From the IMG/VR virus record IMGVR_UViG_3300008952_000015, positions 1 to 64,000 of that record: a DNA stretch of 64,000 bases, one strand, 5' to 3'. The position numbers were made by a program, and so were the translations under genes. Of this stretch, positions 25,241-35,700 are shown piece after piece (the stretch's first letter is position 1; each line of letters begins with the position of its first letter). Source of the DNA: a virus. Below the pieces are notes generated by a model, which had not been told where the DNA came from, did no database searches, and saw only the letters and a program-made list of their open reading frames with translations.

Positions 25241-25584
25241 TATGCCTTTTCTCCTAAAATTGCTTGCAGCTGTTTCTCAACCCGCTCAAGCCTCTCCTGT
25301 ATATTATCCCCAGAACAACTTTCGACAACTTTTTCTTCATTTTTTTCGATTAAAGATCCGAGGGCCCTCAGCCGCTGGTTCATCATTACATTTAGAATGA
25401 AGAAGATAACTCCAAGAGATATCTGCCTATCTATTGGGGGTGTTATGCTTGTTATCTGACCATTTTTATCTGTTGTGAATAACCCCACAAAGTCCTGGTT
25501 GCCAAAGTTTTCAATTAAGCTTAAATAATACTTATATTCCTCTGCGTTTAAATCAAGCCTTTTGTTATCAACAGCTCTAATCAC
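25240..25584 (-). CDS. Hypothetical protein, ~114 aa
   Basis: The start is placed at GTG 25584, which has GGAGG (25596-25592) seven bases upstream. An in-frame TTG six bases earlier is too close to that site. The protein has one hydrophobic stretch (ISLGVIFFILNVMM), perhaps a buried helix or a single membrane segment, and a charged coiled-coil end (QERLERVEKQLQAILGEK). It overlaps the neighbouring zinc protein. Family unknown. Confidence 0.55.
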   Translation of the reverse strand: MIRAVDNKRLDLNAEEYKYYLSLIENFGNQDFVGLFTTDKNGQITSITPPIDRQISLGVIFFILNVMMNQRLRALGSLIEKNEEKVVESCSGDNIQERLERVEKQLQAILGEKA

Positions 25585-26035
25585 TTCCAAGCCTCCGTAC
25601 TGAAGCTCCAGGGCGCTTTATGGCCCCATCTTTGGCCAACCTCTTTAGTCTAGCTATCTTTAAGTCTTCGTCTAAGTCTTCTCCTAAGTCTTCAGGCCTG
25701 CTCAACACCTCTTCTCTTATTTCATTTCTAATTTTCTCATAATCATCCTCAACAACCTCTGCCGTGTCGCCTGTATTCGTATCTTCAGAATCATCATCTT
25801 TTTCAGGCTTTATTGGTGAAAACTCAAGAAGCATAAAGAGAGTTATGTCAAACACAAGATCATCAGATAAGTTCTGAGCAAACTCCTGTTGTAGCAACCT
25901 CTGCTTAAACATACGCATTCTCTGTGTATGAGTTTCTCCAAGAACTGCAGCACCACATGCTGGACAACAATTGTTTATAAGTGCATGGCGCATCGAATTT
26001 TTTATTAAAAAATCACATTGTCTACAATTAATCAT
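25577..26035 (-). CDS. Small zinc-finger hypothetical protein, 152 aa
   Basis: The N-terminus holds a four-cysteine site, CRQC near residue 4 and CPACG near residue 24. The middle is helical and the C-terminal half is acidic, with repeated DLGEDLDEDL. It overlaps the DNA polymerase stop by 4 bases (ATGA). It probably belongs to the replication operon. Function unknown. Confidence 0.6.
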   Translation of the reverse strand: MINCRQCDFLIKNSMRHALINNCCPACGAAVLGETHTQRMRMFKQRLLQQEFAQNLSDDLVFDITLFMLLEFSPIKPEKDDDSEDTNTGDTAEVVEDDYEKIRNEIREEVLSRPEDLGEDLDEDLKIARLKRLAKDGAIKRPGASVRRLGSD

Positions 26036-29000
26036 ATATCTCTCCCATAAATTCTCTCTAAGTTAGATAAGGCTAGGTCCTTTTGGTCTAAATAGCTATT
26101 AACTTTACATATTGCTTTTATTGGCAGTCCATCTCTCAACATTGTTCTGTATCTTTCATAATCATCTGCCCATAAAGTCAGGCCACAAGTATCTCCATTT
26201 ACATCCTCGATGAGGTATTTTGCAAACTTCTTACCTATATTTTTACCATTTTTTATTGAAAATTCCTTTATTTTAGTTTTAATAATAGCCTCAACCTTAA
26301 TTCTTGTATTCTCGTTTAAGCTAGCGACTTGAGACAGAGGCGTTACCATTGAGCCTCCAGTAAAAAAGCTTTTAAAGACTTCGTGTAAATTCCCGCTTAT
26401 AGCCCTCCCAAGAACCTCTCTTTCGGAGAGAAGCATCTCTTTTCTGTCCCATTCTTCGTCAAGAGTGCCGAAATCTATTGCTGAGATAATGTCGCGAAAC
26501 TCATCGGATGAGATATCTATAGCGTGAGTCTTCATAAGCTCTGTCTTTTCGTCTTTAGCCAACTTTTTAAAAGCTGGATTATGAATTGTTGCTATTGCCT
26601 CTGTAGACTTTCTTATAGCGCCCCTTGCCTTAGATCTATACTTTTGATAGTTATCATGCATGTCCTTACGAGTTCTATTAAAGCAGTCTAAAGCCCCAGC
26701 TTTTACTAATGACTGAATTACCGTCTTTCCTACAGTTTTAGATTCATTTCTAGTCAGAAGCTCTGCAAAGTCGTTGTATGGCTGCATGTTTATTATACTA
26801 TAAATGGCCTTTTCTCCAACACCTTTTATTGCCGAAAGACCCGTAGATATCTCTCCATCCTTAAGTACGCCGTATTGCCCTGAGCTATTATTTATATGAG
26901 GAGGAGATACCTTTATTCTCATTTTTTTACATTCAGCCAAATACTCCTGCGCTTTATCACTGTTTGCATCTTCAGAATTAAGAAGGGCACACATGAACTG
27001 TGTCTTATAGTGACATCTCAGCCAAGCTGTATAAAATGATATGTGAGAGTAGGATATAGAGTGAGACTTGTTAAAGGCATATCCTCCAAGTGGTTCAATA
27101 TACTTTTTCCAGATTAAACTAGCTGTCTCATATGTCATCTCAGAGTAAGCCATGCAATCTTTTATAAAAGAAGCTTCCGTTCTCAAGACAAGATTGGGAT
27201 CCTTTCCTTTAAGTTTACTAATCTTTCTAAGGGCATCTGCCTGATTTAAATCCCAACCAGCGCAATCCTGGGCAACAAACAATGCTTGCTCTTCATAAAC
27301 CAAGACTCCATAAGTCTTGCTCAAAGCCCTCTCTAAAGTAGGGTGGTCATAAGCTACAGGCTCTAAACCCAGCCTTCTTTTAGCATAGCGTCTTCTCTCC
27401 GCAGGCAAACAAGACGGTCTGCCTATAGCATTAATTGCGCTTATATCCTCAATAGAAGACGGCTTGAGCTTTTTGCAGAATGGGGTTAGAGATGACTCTA
27501 GCTGAAATATTCCCGAAGTATCTCCCCTTCCGATCATTCTATATACGTCCTTGTCGCCTAAATCTATATCTTCTATAGACAGCTTTTTGCCCAAAGTCTC
27601 CTCTATTAACTTAAAGGTATTGTCGATAACTGTTAACGTCTTTAAGCCTAATAGGTCCATCTTAATAAGGCCATTATCTTCGCATCTTGTTTTCTCCCAC
27701 TGAGTTACAACATGTCCTTCGTCATCTATTCTAAGCGGAATAGAATCACTAAGAGGCTCGCTTCCGATAACAACCCCTGCTGCATGAACCGACCAATTTC
27801 TAGTTAAATTCTGAAGTTTTTCTCCATATTCTAATAACTCTGGATATTTTCTCATATATTCGGAAAACTGAGAACTATCTCTCATAGCCGAAGATAAATT
27901 TTTAGCATCAGGCATTATAGATGTTATCTTATTTGCAATCTTAAATGCAGAAGATTTATCTCCGCCCAACCTAAGGCTTCTTGCTACATCTTTTATTATA
28001 ACCTTTGGAGACAAAGTGCTCCAATTCGAAATGGACGCTACTTTATCTTCTCCATACTTATCTTTAATATATTCCTTGACTAAGCCTGGGTCTGAAAAAT
28101 CTGTGTCTATATCAGGGAAGGACTCCTTCTTGTTATTGTGAAATCTTTCAAAGATTAGCTCATACTTAATCGGGTCAATATCTGTAATCCCAGTTAAGTA
28201 GGCAACAAGAGATCCTGCCGAACTGCCTCTGGCGGGACCTACTGGCATCCTATCCTTTGCCCAATTTACATAATCTGCAACTATCAGCATATATGAGGAA
28301 AAATTCTTATCCTCAAGAACGCCCAACTCCATCTTGACCCTATCCCAATACTCCTCACGCTCATCCTTAGAAAGATGTGAGAGCTTTTTCTTAAACCCCT
28401 CTATACACTTATACCGAAGATACGACTTATCCTCAGAAATAGTAGAGCGACTCTTTTCTTTCCACTCTGAAAATTCATCGTAATCTGACTCCAGCGATGC
28501 TGCAAAAGAAGGAAGCTTTGCTCCCTGTGGCTTTATGTAATGAGGCTCGCTACAAGACTCCGTAATTCGTAAAGAATTTTTCATTCCAACTTCAGCAATC
28601 TCTCTTCCGAAGAAATCCGTAATCTCTTCATGCGTCTTTAGATACATATCTTGTACACCATACCTAAATCTGTCAGGATCATCCACCGCCTTCTTATCTT
28701 TTATAGCCAACATGAAATCATGATATTTTGCATGCTCCTTATCCCTATAATGAGCGTCACAAGTGATGACGTAAGGAATGCCCATATCAGCAGATAATCT
28801 TAATAAAGACTCGTTGAGCCTTTGCTGATTAACTTCTTTGCCACTTTTTGACACATCATACAGAGCATGAGGCTGCAGCTCCAGAAAGAACCTATCTTTG
28901 AAAATAGCATTCATCCTCTTGATATGACACACAGCCCTCTCTTCGTCATTATCTGTTATGAGAGTCTTTGCTATCAAGCCATTTGAACACGCAGTAAGCG

Positions 29001-29403
29001 CGATAACGCCCTCATTATATTTCTCTATATGCTCCCACGATACCCGAGGGGTCTTCTTTCCCATATACCCAGATACTTGGTTTTGAAATGCTGAATAATT
29101 TATATTTAGAAGATTTCTGTAGCCTACTTCATTCTGAGCTAGCAATACTAAATGATAATTTTTTCTCGTACTAAGATCATCTGTAAAATAAGCCTCCATG
29201 CCTGGAATTAATTTAACCCCAGTCTTCTGACTAGCAAGATAAGCGTCATAAAGAGCCGTTAAAGTTCCGTGATCAGTGACCGCTACCGCCGGGTGATCAA
29301 CCTCTTTCGCTCTCTCAAAGAGGTCATAGATGTCGTTCATTCCGTCTAGTGGCGAACCTAACTCCGTATGATTATGCAACGATACGAACATGCCCTTGCT
29401 CAT
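26032..29403 (-). CDS. dnaE: DNA polymerase III alpha subunit (replicative, DnaE-type)
   Basis: A C-family replicative polymerase of 1123 residues. The N-terminal PHP domain (about 1-270) opens SLHNHTELGSPLDG, with VTDHGTL. The palm has PVGPARGSSAGSLVAYLTG, with catalytic Asps in FPDIDTDF (about 425-432) and in KMDLLGLKTL (near 582). A later helix-hairpin-helix region (STGLSAIKGVGEKAI) and a C-terminal OB-fold (about 1030-1115, IKVEAIIKTKIKEFSI and GLTLWADDYERY) are present. No proofreading exonuclease domain is inserted, so this is the DnaE form, and no separate epsilon-like exonuclease is seen in the window. It is close to the length of E. coli alpha. It overlaps the downstream zinc protein by 4 bases. 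Confidence 0.95.
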   Translation of the reverse strand: MSKGMFVSLHNHTELGSPLDGMNDIYDLFERAKEVDHPAVAVTDHGTLTALYDAYLASQKTGVKLIPGMEAYFTDDLSTRKNYHLVLLAQNEVGYRNLLNINYSAFQNQVSGYMGKKTPRVSWEHIEKYNEGVIALTACSNGLIAKTLITDNDEERAVCHIKRMNAIFKDRFFLELQPHALYDVSKSGKEVNQQRLNESLLRLSADMGIPYVITCDAHYRDKEHAKYHDFMLAIKDKKAVDDPDRFRYGVQDMYLKTHEEITDFFGREIAEVGMKNSLRITESCSEPHYIKPQGAKLPSFAASLESDYDEFSEWKEKSRSTISEDKSYLRYKCIEGFKKKLSHLSKDEREEYWDRVKMELGVLEDKNFSSYMLIVADYVNWAKDRMPVGPARGSSAGSLVAYLTGITDIDPIKYELIFERFHNNKKESFPDIDTDFSDPGLVKEYIKDKYGEDKVASISNWSTLSPKVIIKDVARSLRLGGDKSSAFKIANKITSIMPDAKNLSSAMRDSSQFSEYMRKYPELLEYGEKLQNLTRNWSVHAAGVVIGSEPLSDSIPLRIDDEGHVVTQWEKTRCEDNGLIKMDLLGLKTLTVIDNTFKLIEETLGKKLSIEDIDLGDKDVYRMIGRGDTSGIFQLESSLTPFCKKLKPSSIEDISAINAIGRPSCLPAERRRYAKRRLGLEPVAYDHPTLERALSKTYGVLVYEEQALFVAQDCAGWDLNQADALRKISKLKGKDPNLVLRTEASFIKDCMAYSEMTYETASLIWKKYIEPLGGYAFNKSHSISYSHISFYTAWLRCHYKTQFMCALLNSEDANSDKAQEYLAECKKMRIKVSPPHINNSSGQYGVLKDGEISTGLSAIKGVGEKAIYSIINMQPYNDFAELLTRNESKTVGKTVIQSLVKAGALDCFNRTRKDMHDNYQKYRSKARGAIRKSTEAIATIHNPAFKKLAKDEKTELMKTHAIDISSDEFRDIISAIDFGTLDEEWDRKEMLLSEREVLGRAISGNLHEVFKSFFTGGSMVTPLSQVASLNENTRIKVEAIIKTKIKEFSIKNGKNIGKKFAKYLIEDVNGDTCGLTLWADDYERYRTMLRDGLPIKAICKVNSYLDQKDLALSNLERIYGRDI

Positions 29404-29478
29404 TTATTCTCCTAATACAATTTTACTAAATCTATAACTATCTATAAAGGCCGAGCCCGGCGAACTAGCAGCGCCAGC

Positions 29479-29769
29479 TTATTCGGGGCAGCAAATACCT
29501 GATATGTTTTCATATATATCATTTACAACTTCCATATCAAGCTCTTTCTTCGCAGCGGAAAGGGCTTGAGTCAGCTCTTTCTTTGGAAGATTCTTTTGCT
29601 TAATAACATCTGCAGACCACTCTCGCCTAGACTCTTGGAGATCCTTAATCTGCTGGTCGTATACCATATACGTCTTAACGTATTCTTTCACATCATTCAT
29701 GCACCAAGAGGCATCTTGGTTGTCCTGGGATTCTGTTTCACTTTCGTCAAAAATTCTTACGATACTCAT
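29479..29769 (-). CDS. Small hypothetical helical protein, 96 aa
   Basis: An acidic N-terminus is followed by a predicted coiled coil (VYDQQIKDLQESRREWSADV, then KKELTQALSAAKKELDMEVV) and a short end with CC. The alternation resembles small phage or GapR-like (DUF2312) helical proteins, but I cannot confirm a family. It sits 23 bases after the giant gene and 75 bases before the polymerase gene. Confidence 0.6.
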   Translation of the reverse strand: MSIVRIFDESETESQDNQDASWCMNDVKEYVKTYMVYDQQIKDLQESRREWSADVIKQKNLPKKELTQALSAAKKELDMEVVNDIYENISGICCPE

Positions 29770-29792
29770 AGCAACTCCTTTTGTTTCGTCTA

Positions 29793-32700
29793 TTATTTAT
29801 TTATGAGATTCCAAAGGGCAAGCAGCCCCTCGTCGTTGATTATACCCCCATAATACATGTTGGCATTTCTTTTTTCAGAAAATTTCACCAGCCCGAAGCT
29901 TGATACGGCCTCCTTTACAGGCTCCTCTAAGGGCGGTTGCAAATCACGTTTTACAAAGCTTGCAAGGTATTCGCTTATAGCTTCCGCGTATCTAGCAACA
30001 GAAATATGAGAAACCTTTTTTAACGATTTTTTATATTTCTTTAAACCCTTTTCGTCTTCTGGTAACGGAAAGTAATCGGGATCAGGCTCATTTTGAACGC
30101 CAGATATTATCGTATGTGCATAACAATGATCAAGGGAAAGTATGTCTGGACTATTTGGATCTCGCGCCCTATCTAATCCCTCTCTTGGACTGACGCCTTT
30201 GGAGCCAACCTTATTTGAAGGAAAAACGACATTCATGACCCTTATGTAAGCAGACGGATCTTCGGACACAGAGTCCGTTTGAGGGGTAGACCCTACTGGA
30301 TAAAACGAGCCCTGGCCCTTTACCCATAGGGGGAATCTTTTCAGCATTCCTCCTGCAACATTATTCTTCCGCTTCTCTACATCTTTGCCCTCAAGACCTA
30401 CCCATGCCATGCCAGAGGATCCTACCTCTGTCAATGCGGTCTCTATCGTCTGTCCAAATACTTCCCTAATATTCTTTCCGGAAATAACGCCACTCCCGAT
30501 AAGTCTTTTTATCGGATCCAGAAGATCAAGAGGATCTATTGTTGTGGATCCTAGTTGTCGTGAGTTGACATTGTCCAGTCTCAAGCTTATTTGCTCGGCC
30601 AATGTATCTAAATTATGAGTTTTTATTAAAAACTCTTCTACGGCCTCTTTTCTTCTGCTCTTAAGCTCATCGTCTCCCTTGGGCCACAGCTGATGCCCTC
30701 CCCATTCTGGCCCAAAGGCCTCCGAAGATATCATTCTATGCATGGTTACCCAGTCGACAAGCGGCAAATACAAAGAGCTTCTTGGCCTGAGCCTTTCTGC
30801 GCTACCTTCAAGATTGCTATGTATACCAATGCTTCCGCGATCTTTTACTGTAGAGATATTTCCTGACGCAACATTTAGTGGCAAGCCCCTATAAGTAGAG
30901 TGAAGGCTTGATATCACATCTCGGCACTGGGTTTCCATTGCCTTTCGATAACGTAATATGTATTCTAGCCCCTCGCTGCTTTTTGCTTTTCTCGCCCTAG
31001 CCTCATACTCCTCAGTCTCCAAAAGCCTCTTTTTGTAGGCACCGTAAATCTCTTCTATTCTAAGGAGAATCCTCAAAGCTTCCTCTGGAGGATCTCTTTG
31101 TAAAAAGCCTGACATATCCACACTTACCGGAGCATCAGATTCACTAGAGCTTATTTCGACCGGAATTCTAGTTCCCACTATTGGAAAGACTGGTTTTGAT
31201 GACGTTGTGTCAACTCCTTTGAAATCAATTGGAATTGGGACCCCAATATTGCTTTGGCTATATGGATCCGGAGGAAAGGTCATCTCACTTCCTCTTCTAA
31301 CAGATAATGGGCCAAGGAATAGCGTCTCTGACGAGTTTAGTCCAAGCTCATCATTGCTATAGCCAATAATTTTCTCATGTTCTCCTCGAACACTACGTGT
31401 CCCGGGATGATAAGCTATGCTTACACCTTCCGTCCAACCCTTGTTTGAGTTAGAAGACCCCGTTGCCCCGGTAAAGTCAGAGTATTCAGATGGGCCTCGG
31501 CCCATAGTAACAGAAAATACTCTCCAGCCATTCTCTCTATACGCCAAAGGAAGAGCTTCGTTTAGATCAAGAGATTCCGTTGATCCTGGCAAATCTTCTT
31601 TTGAAAGTACATAGCATTCATTAGAAGGCCCCAGATCAGGAAGGGTTATATCTATATCAAAAGAATGATAACCCCCTTTTCCGTCAAGGAGTTTGTAGAT
31701 GGGGTATATCGCGCCCTCTTTATCGGAATTTAGCCTAACTAACACTCCTCCAAAGGATGGGATAATACTCTCTGCGTCTACAGCGCCATGTCCTCCGTGA
31801 TACCTTCTGTACTTTCCGTCGGCATTTAAATTTATTGTAGTAAAGGGACTATTTGTCATAATGTTATCTATAATTAATCCCGCCCTCTTCACATCGTCAG
31901 GGCTTTCATGTTCACTTGCCTTGTGAACTATCTCTGACAGGAACCCTGTTATATATTCTGTTGACTTCTTCATATACTTGGCCGATGTGCAGGCTGTCCT
32001 TAAGGAAAATATTGCAGCCTGAAGGGCTTCAGAACACTCTGTGATAGGCGTTAGGCTCTTCGCATAAAAATCTTCTCTATCTCCTAACTGATCATATTTT
32101 CTGGCATACTCTTCAGAGCTTATTCCTATAACAATTTTATTTAAATCATCATGAGTAAGTTTTAATACCTTTTCAGCAGTTGATAAGTCAAGGCCTATAT
32201 CATATCCTATATATGAAGGAGATTCATTGTCCCTCATATATAAATTGTAAGAGTTAGACACAACGTCTGCTAGATATAAAGCGGAAGCGCCCTCTAGAGT
32301 TCTCCCCATATACTCTTTGCCCTTCATTTTAGCAACCTTGCTTGTAATGCCCTCTTTGGAACCAGTGGGTTTACCCTCTTCGTACCAATCGCCGCCCTTT
32401 CCTGTGGCTAATGGGTCGAGCAAGATTCTTGACCTATCCATCTCACTAAGAGCAGGGGGCTTGAGACTTCCTATTATCTCGTCTATAAGAGAGCCTGCAG
32501 TTGGTCCGCTAGGTCCTTTCTTTCCAAATAAGGATGTGTAATCTACCGCACCACCTTTTGTTAATTCCAATCGGAAAACATCACCCACCTGCTGGCGCTC
32601 AGTCGAACTCAAGTTAGCATAAGCACTTGGAATGGAGCGAAGAATAGACTTTGCTATGCCAACTGCCAAAAACTCCCTTACATTTTCTGGCGAATGATAC

Positions 32701-35700
32701 AGCATTCTTTTGTCAACAGATTGAAATTGACTTAAATATACTTCTGTAAAATAAGAGAAAGACTGTGCGAGAAGAGAATCTGCCTCTGCCGATAACTCGT
32801 CCTCCTCCTCTATCTCAACCTGCCTTATAATGGCCTCTATTGCACGCTTAGACCTGTCTGTTGCCACTGGCCCAAAGGACCCCTCTGTATCATCTTCTAA
32901 ATCTATAGCATCAGGACTACCTATCATAGAGCCATGTATCTCTAATGTTGTAGCGAGCTTTAACCAGCCTTGCATGCTCAGTAAAAATGAACGTAAAAGT
33001 CTTCCGATAACTGTCGTTGTCTGATTAAGACCCTCTTCTCCACGCTCGGCCAAACGCTTTGCGTTAGCGCCCTTGAGATCGCTTTGACCCCTTTCTTCCT
33101 CCCACCGACTCATAGATGCAGAACCTTCTGCGTCATGAGTTACATATTTACCATCTGAATCTTTAGTCCCCATACCTGTGAATGCTTCTGTTGATTCAAG
33201 ATAAGTTCGCGTAGCGCCATCTGCAGACTCTCGCTCCCTAGCCGAGCTAAGTGTATTGCCTTCTTCTGAGCCCCAAATAAAGTCTCTGGGGGCAGCATAA
33301 AATCCATAATGGTCGCCATTTGGCCCCTTAAACATAATTCTTTTTAGCTTTTTACCGGATATTTCACTATTCTTCCGCTTCCACTCATCATACAGATATT
33401 TCCGGCTAGAATCTGACCCTATAAGCTCGCTTTCCCTTGCCGCAGAAATATAGGCTCTATTATTTTTGTCTCTAAGGTTCTTGAAAGTATTTTCAAAATT
33501 TTCCTCACCCTCTGTAAGCAATACTCCAGATGCTATAACGCTATTTCTATCATATGCAAAAGCACTTCGGTTCTTAAAGTTTATTCCAGTATGAGTTCTT
33601 GCGAAATAAACAGAATCTCTCAAAGAAAATACATGACCATGTTGACAAACAAGCTTTATATCTCCAAGGATCTCCATTCGATTCATGTTTGTACCCTTAA
33701 CTCTTTTGGTTAAGTTTGCAGGAGAAGCCATTGCTACAGATAACAGCTGTGATATTTTATTTAGCCTGCCATAATTTTCCAAAATTGCCAACGTATCAGG
33801 CTTAGGCTTGTTCATTTCAGAGTCAATGTCATTCGAAATAGAATCTATAACTGGTGGCAGATTAATATCCGAAGAAGGATTACTAGGATCTTTAATAAAG
33901 GGAAGAATATCACTAAGGTCAACGCCAAGCTCCACAAGAGTGTCTACCAGAGCCTGAAGGGTCTCTGCTGCCTGAGGGCCCCTTTCCTCAGAAAAGAGAA
34001 CGGCGTCATCCATAAGGGTCTTTATAAGGGCCGGCAATGAGCCTTCTCCGTCCCTCAGAAAGGAGGATAAACTAGTCTTTGCCCCACACACTAAGTATGT
34101 CAGAGTACCCTCTACAAGGTTAGCTGGCTGGCCGGCTTCATTCACCGGAGGATATACCCTGGATCTTACTATGTCAATATGTCCATCTTCACCATATGCT
34201 ATTGAGTCTGCAGATATTGGCCCCGATATAGGGCTCGCTAAATAAGAATACTTAGACAAATATCCCTCGCTCTTAATAGCAGCGTTAGCCTTACTGGGAT
34301 CAGCCCGATCCTCGGGTGACATTTCTGGCAAAATATCAATTTTTGCGGGACAATTAAAAAACTTATTAGAAAACTTCCAGCCGCCGCCGGACCTTTTCTT
34401 CAGCTCAGACATAAATCTATCTTTAGCCGACGCATCTAACTCGCCAGACTCTATCGCCGCATCTAGCTTGGCCTCAAAAGTCTTCTTTCCAGAAGATCCA
34501 TCGGCTGGGCCTCTGATTGTTTGCAAAGACTCAGGAGAAACATTTCCTCCGGAAGATATTATGGGACTTGGATCAAGATATAAGCCGCACTCAAAGTCTG
34601 TAATTTTAGGCTTCCACTTTGTGCCGCCCTTCTTGGCATCCTCTATAGACTGAACAAGTTCGACCGGCCTATCCCTTTTATCTGAATAAGGACACTTGTA
34701 TTTCCTTGCTGATACAGGCTTATCTGATTCGCTAACTCTTCTGGCCCCAAGTTGACGAAAAGCTTCCGACCTCCTAACAACTCCCTCTATATGCTCTGCC
34801 TTAGAGCCTGAACTTACCAGAGAGCTTATCTCAGGCCACGTCTTGGCTCCAGCATATTCAGGATGAGATTCTGGAGGCAGAAAGCCTCCTTCTTTTTGGT
34901 TCAATACGTCTTCTGTTATTAGGTCTCCACTCTTTGTAAATAAACTATATGAGGGAACATCATATTCCGAGTAATCTGACTTCTCCACGGAACCACTTCT
35001 GCCGCTACCTTTTGGATTTATAATAGCGGTTCTTGTATAAACGTTCTTGCCGCAAACAGAACATGATGAATAATTCCAATGCTTTGTTTTTACCTGAAAG
35101 GCCTTATTGTAAGCAAGATGACACAGTATTGCTCGCTGAAGCCCTCTTGCTACCCAGCTGCAAAAGGAAGACCTGGCCCAAGCTCCCGATGCGCTTTTTG
35201 AAAAAAATGTTTGTATTTTATTATGCAGCTGATGCATAAAAATATCCATAAAAGTTGCACTTAACTTCTCGTAATTATCTCTAAACTTCGATGGGATACT
35301 AGAGCTCTCCCCTTCCCCCAAATGAAACACCTCTGTCTGTATATCTACGAACACCAATGAGCCGCATATAAGAGCTAAGTCTGAAGCCATTGAGCTTTCT
35401 GCATCTCTAAACTCAGAAGAGAGCTCATACCCCCTACTCCTTAAAGCCTTATGCACCCCAAAGCCTTTTTTCCTATAGTCTCTATATAACAAGTCCGTTA
35501 CATGCTGATCTCTCTTCTTGATTGCAGAAAGCAAGTCATCTGTCCGATTGGCCAGGCGTCTTCTTTTCTCGTTATAAGTAATAAGCGCTGCTCGAAGATC
35601 TCTGCCTTCTTCCTTTTTGGAAACGCCATCAAGCTCCTCCATCATTCTGGAGGCTTGGTCCGAGATTGTATCTAGCTCAAGCCCTACAGCCTGTCTTAGA

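Noticed and set aside
26032-29403. Intein or split in the polymerase gene
   Set aside because: All expected motifs run in order with normal spacing in one 1123-residue frame; no Hint-type block was seen.
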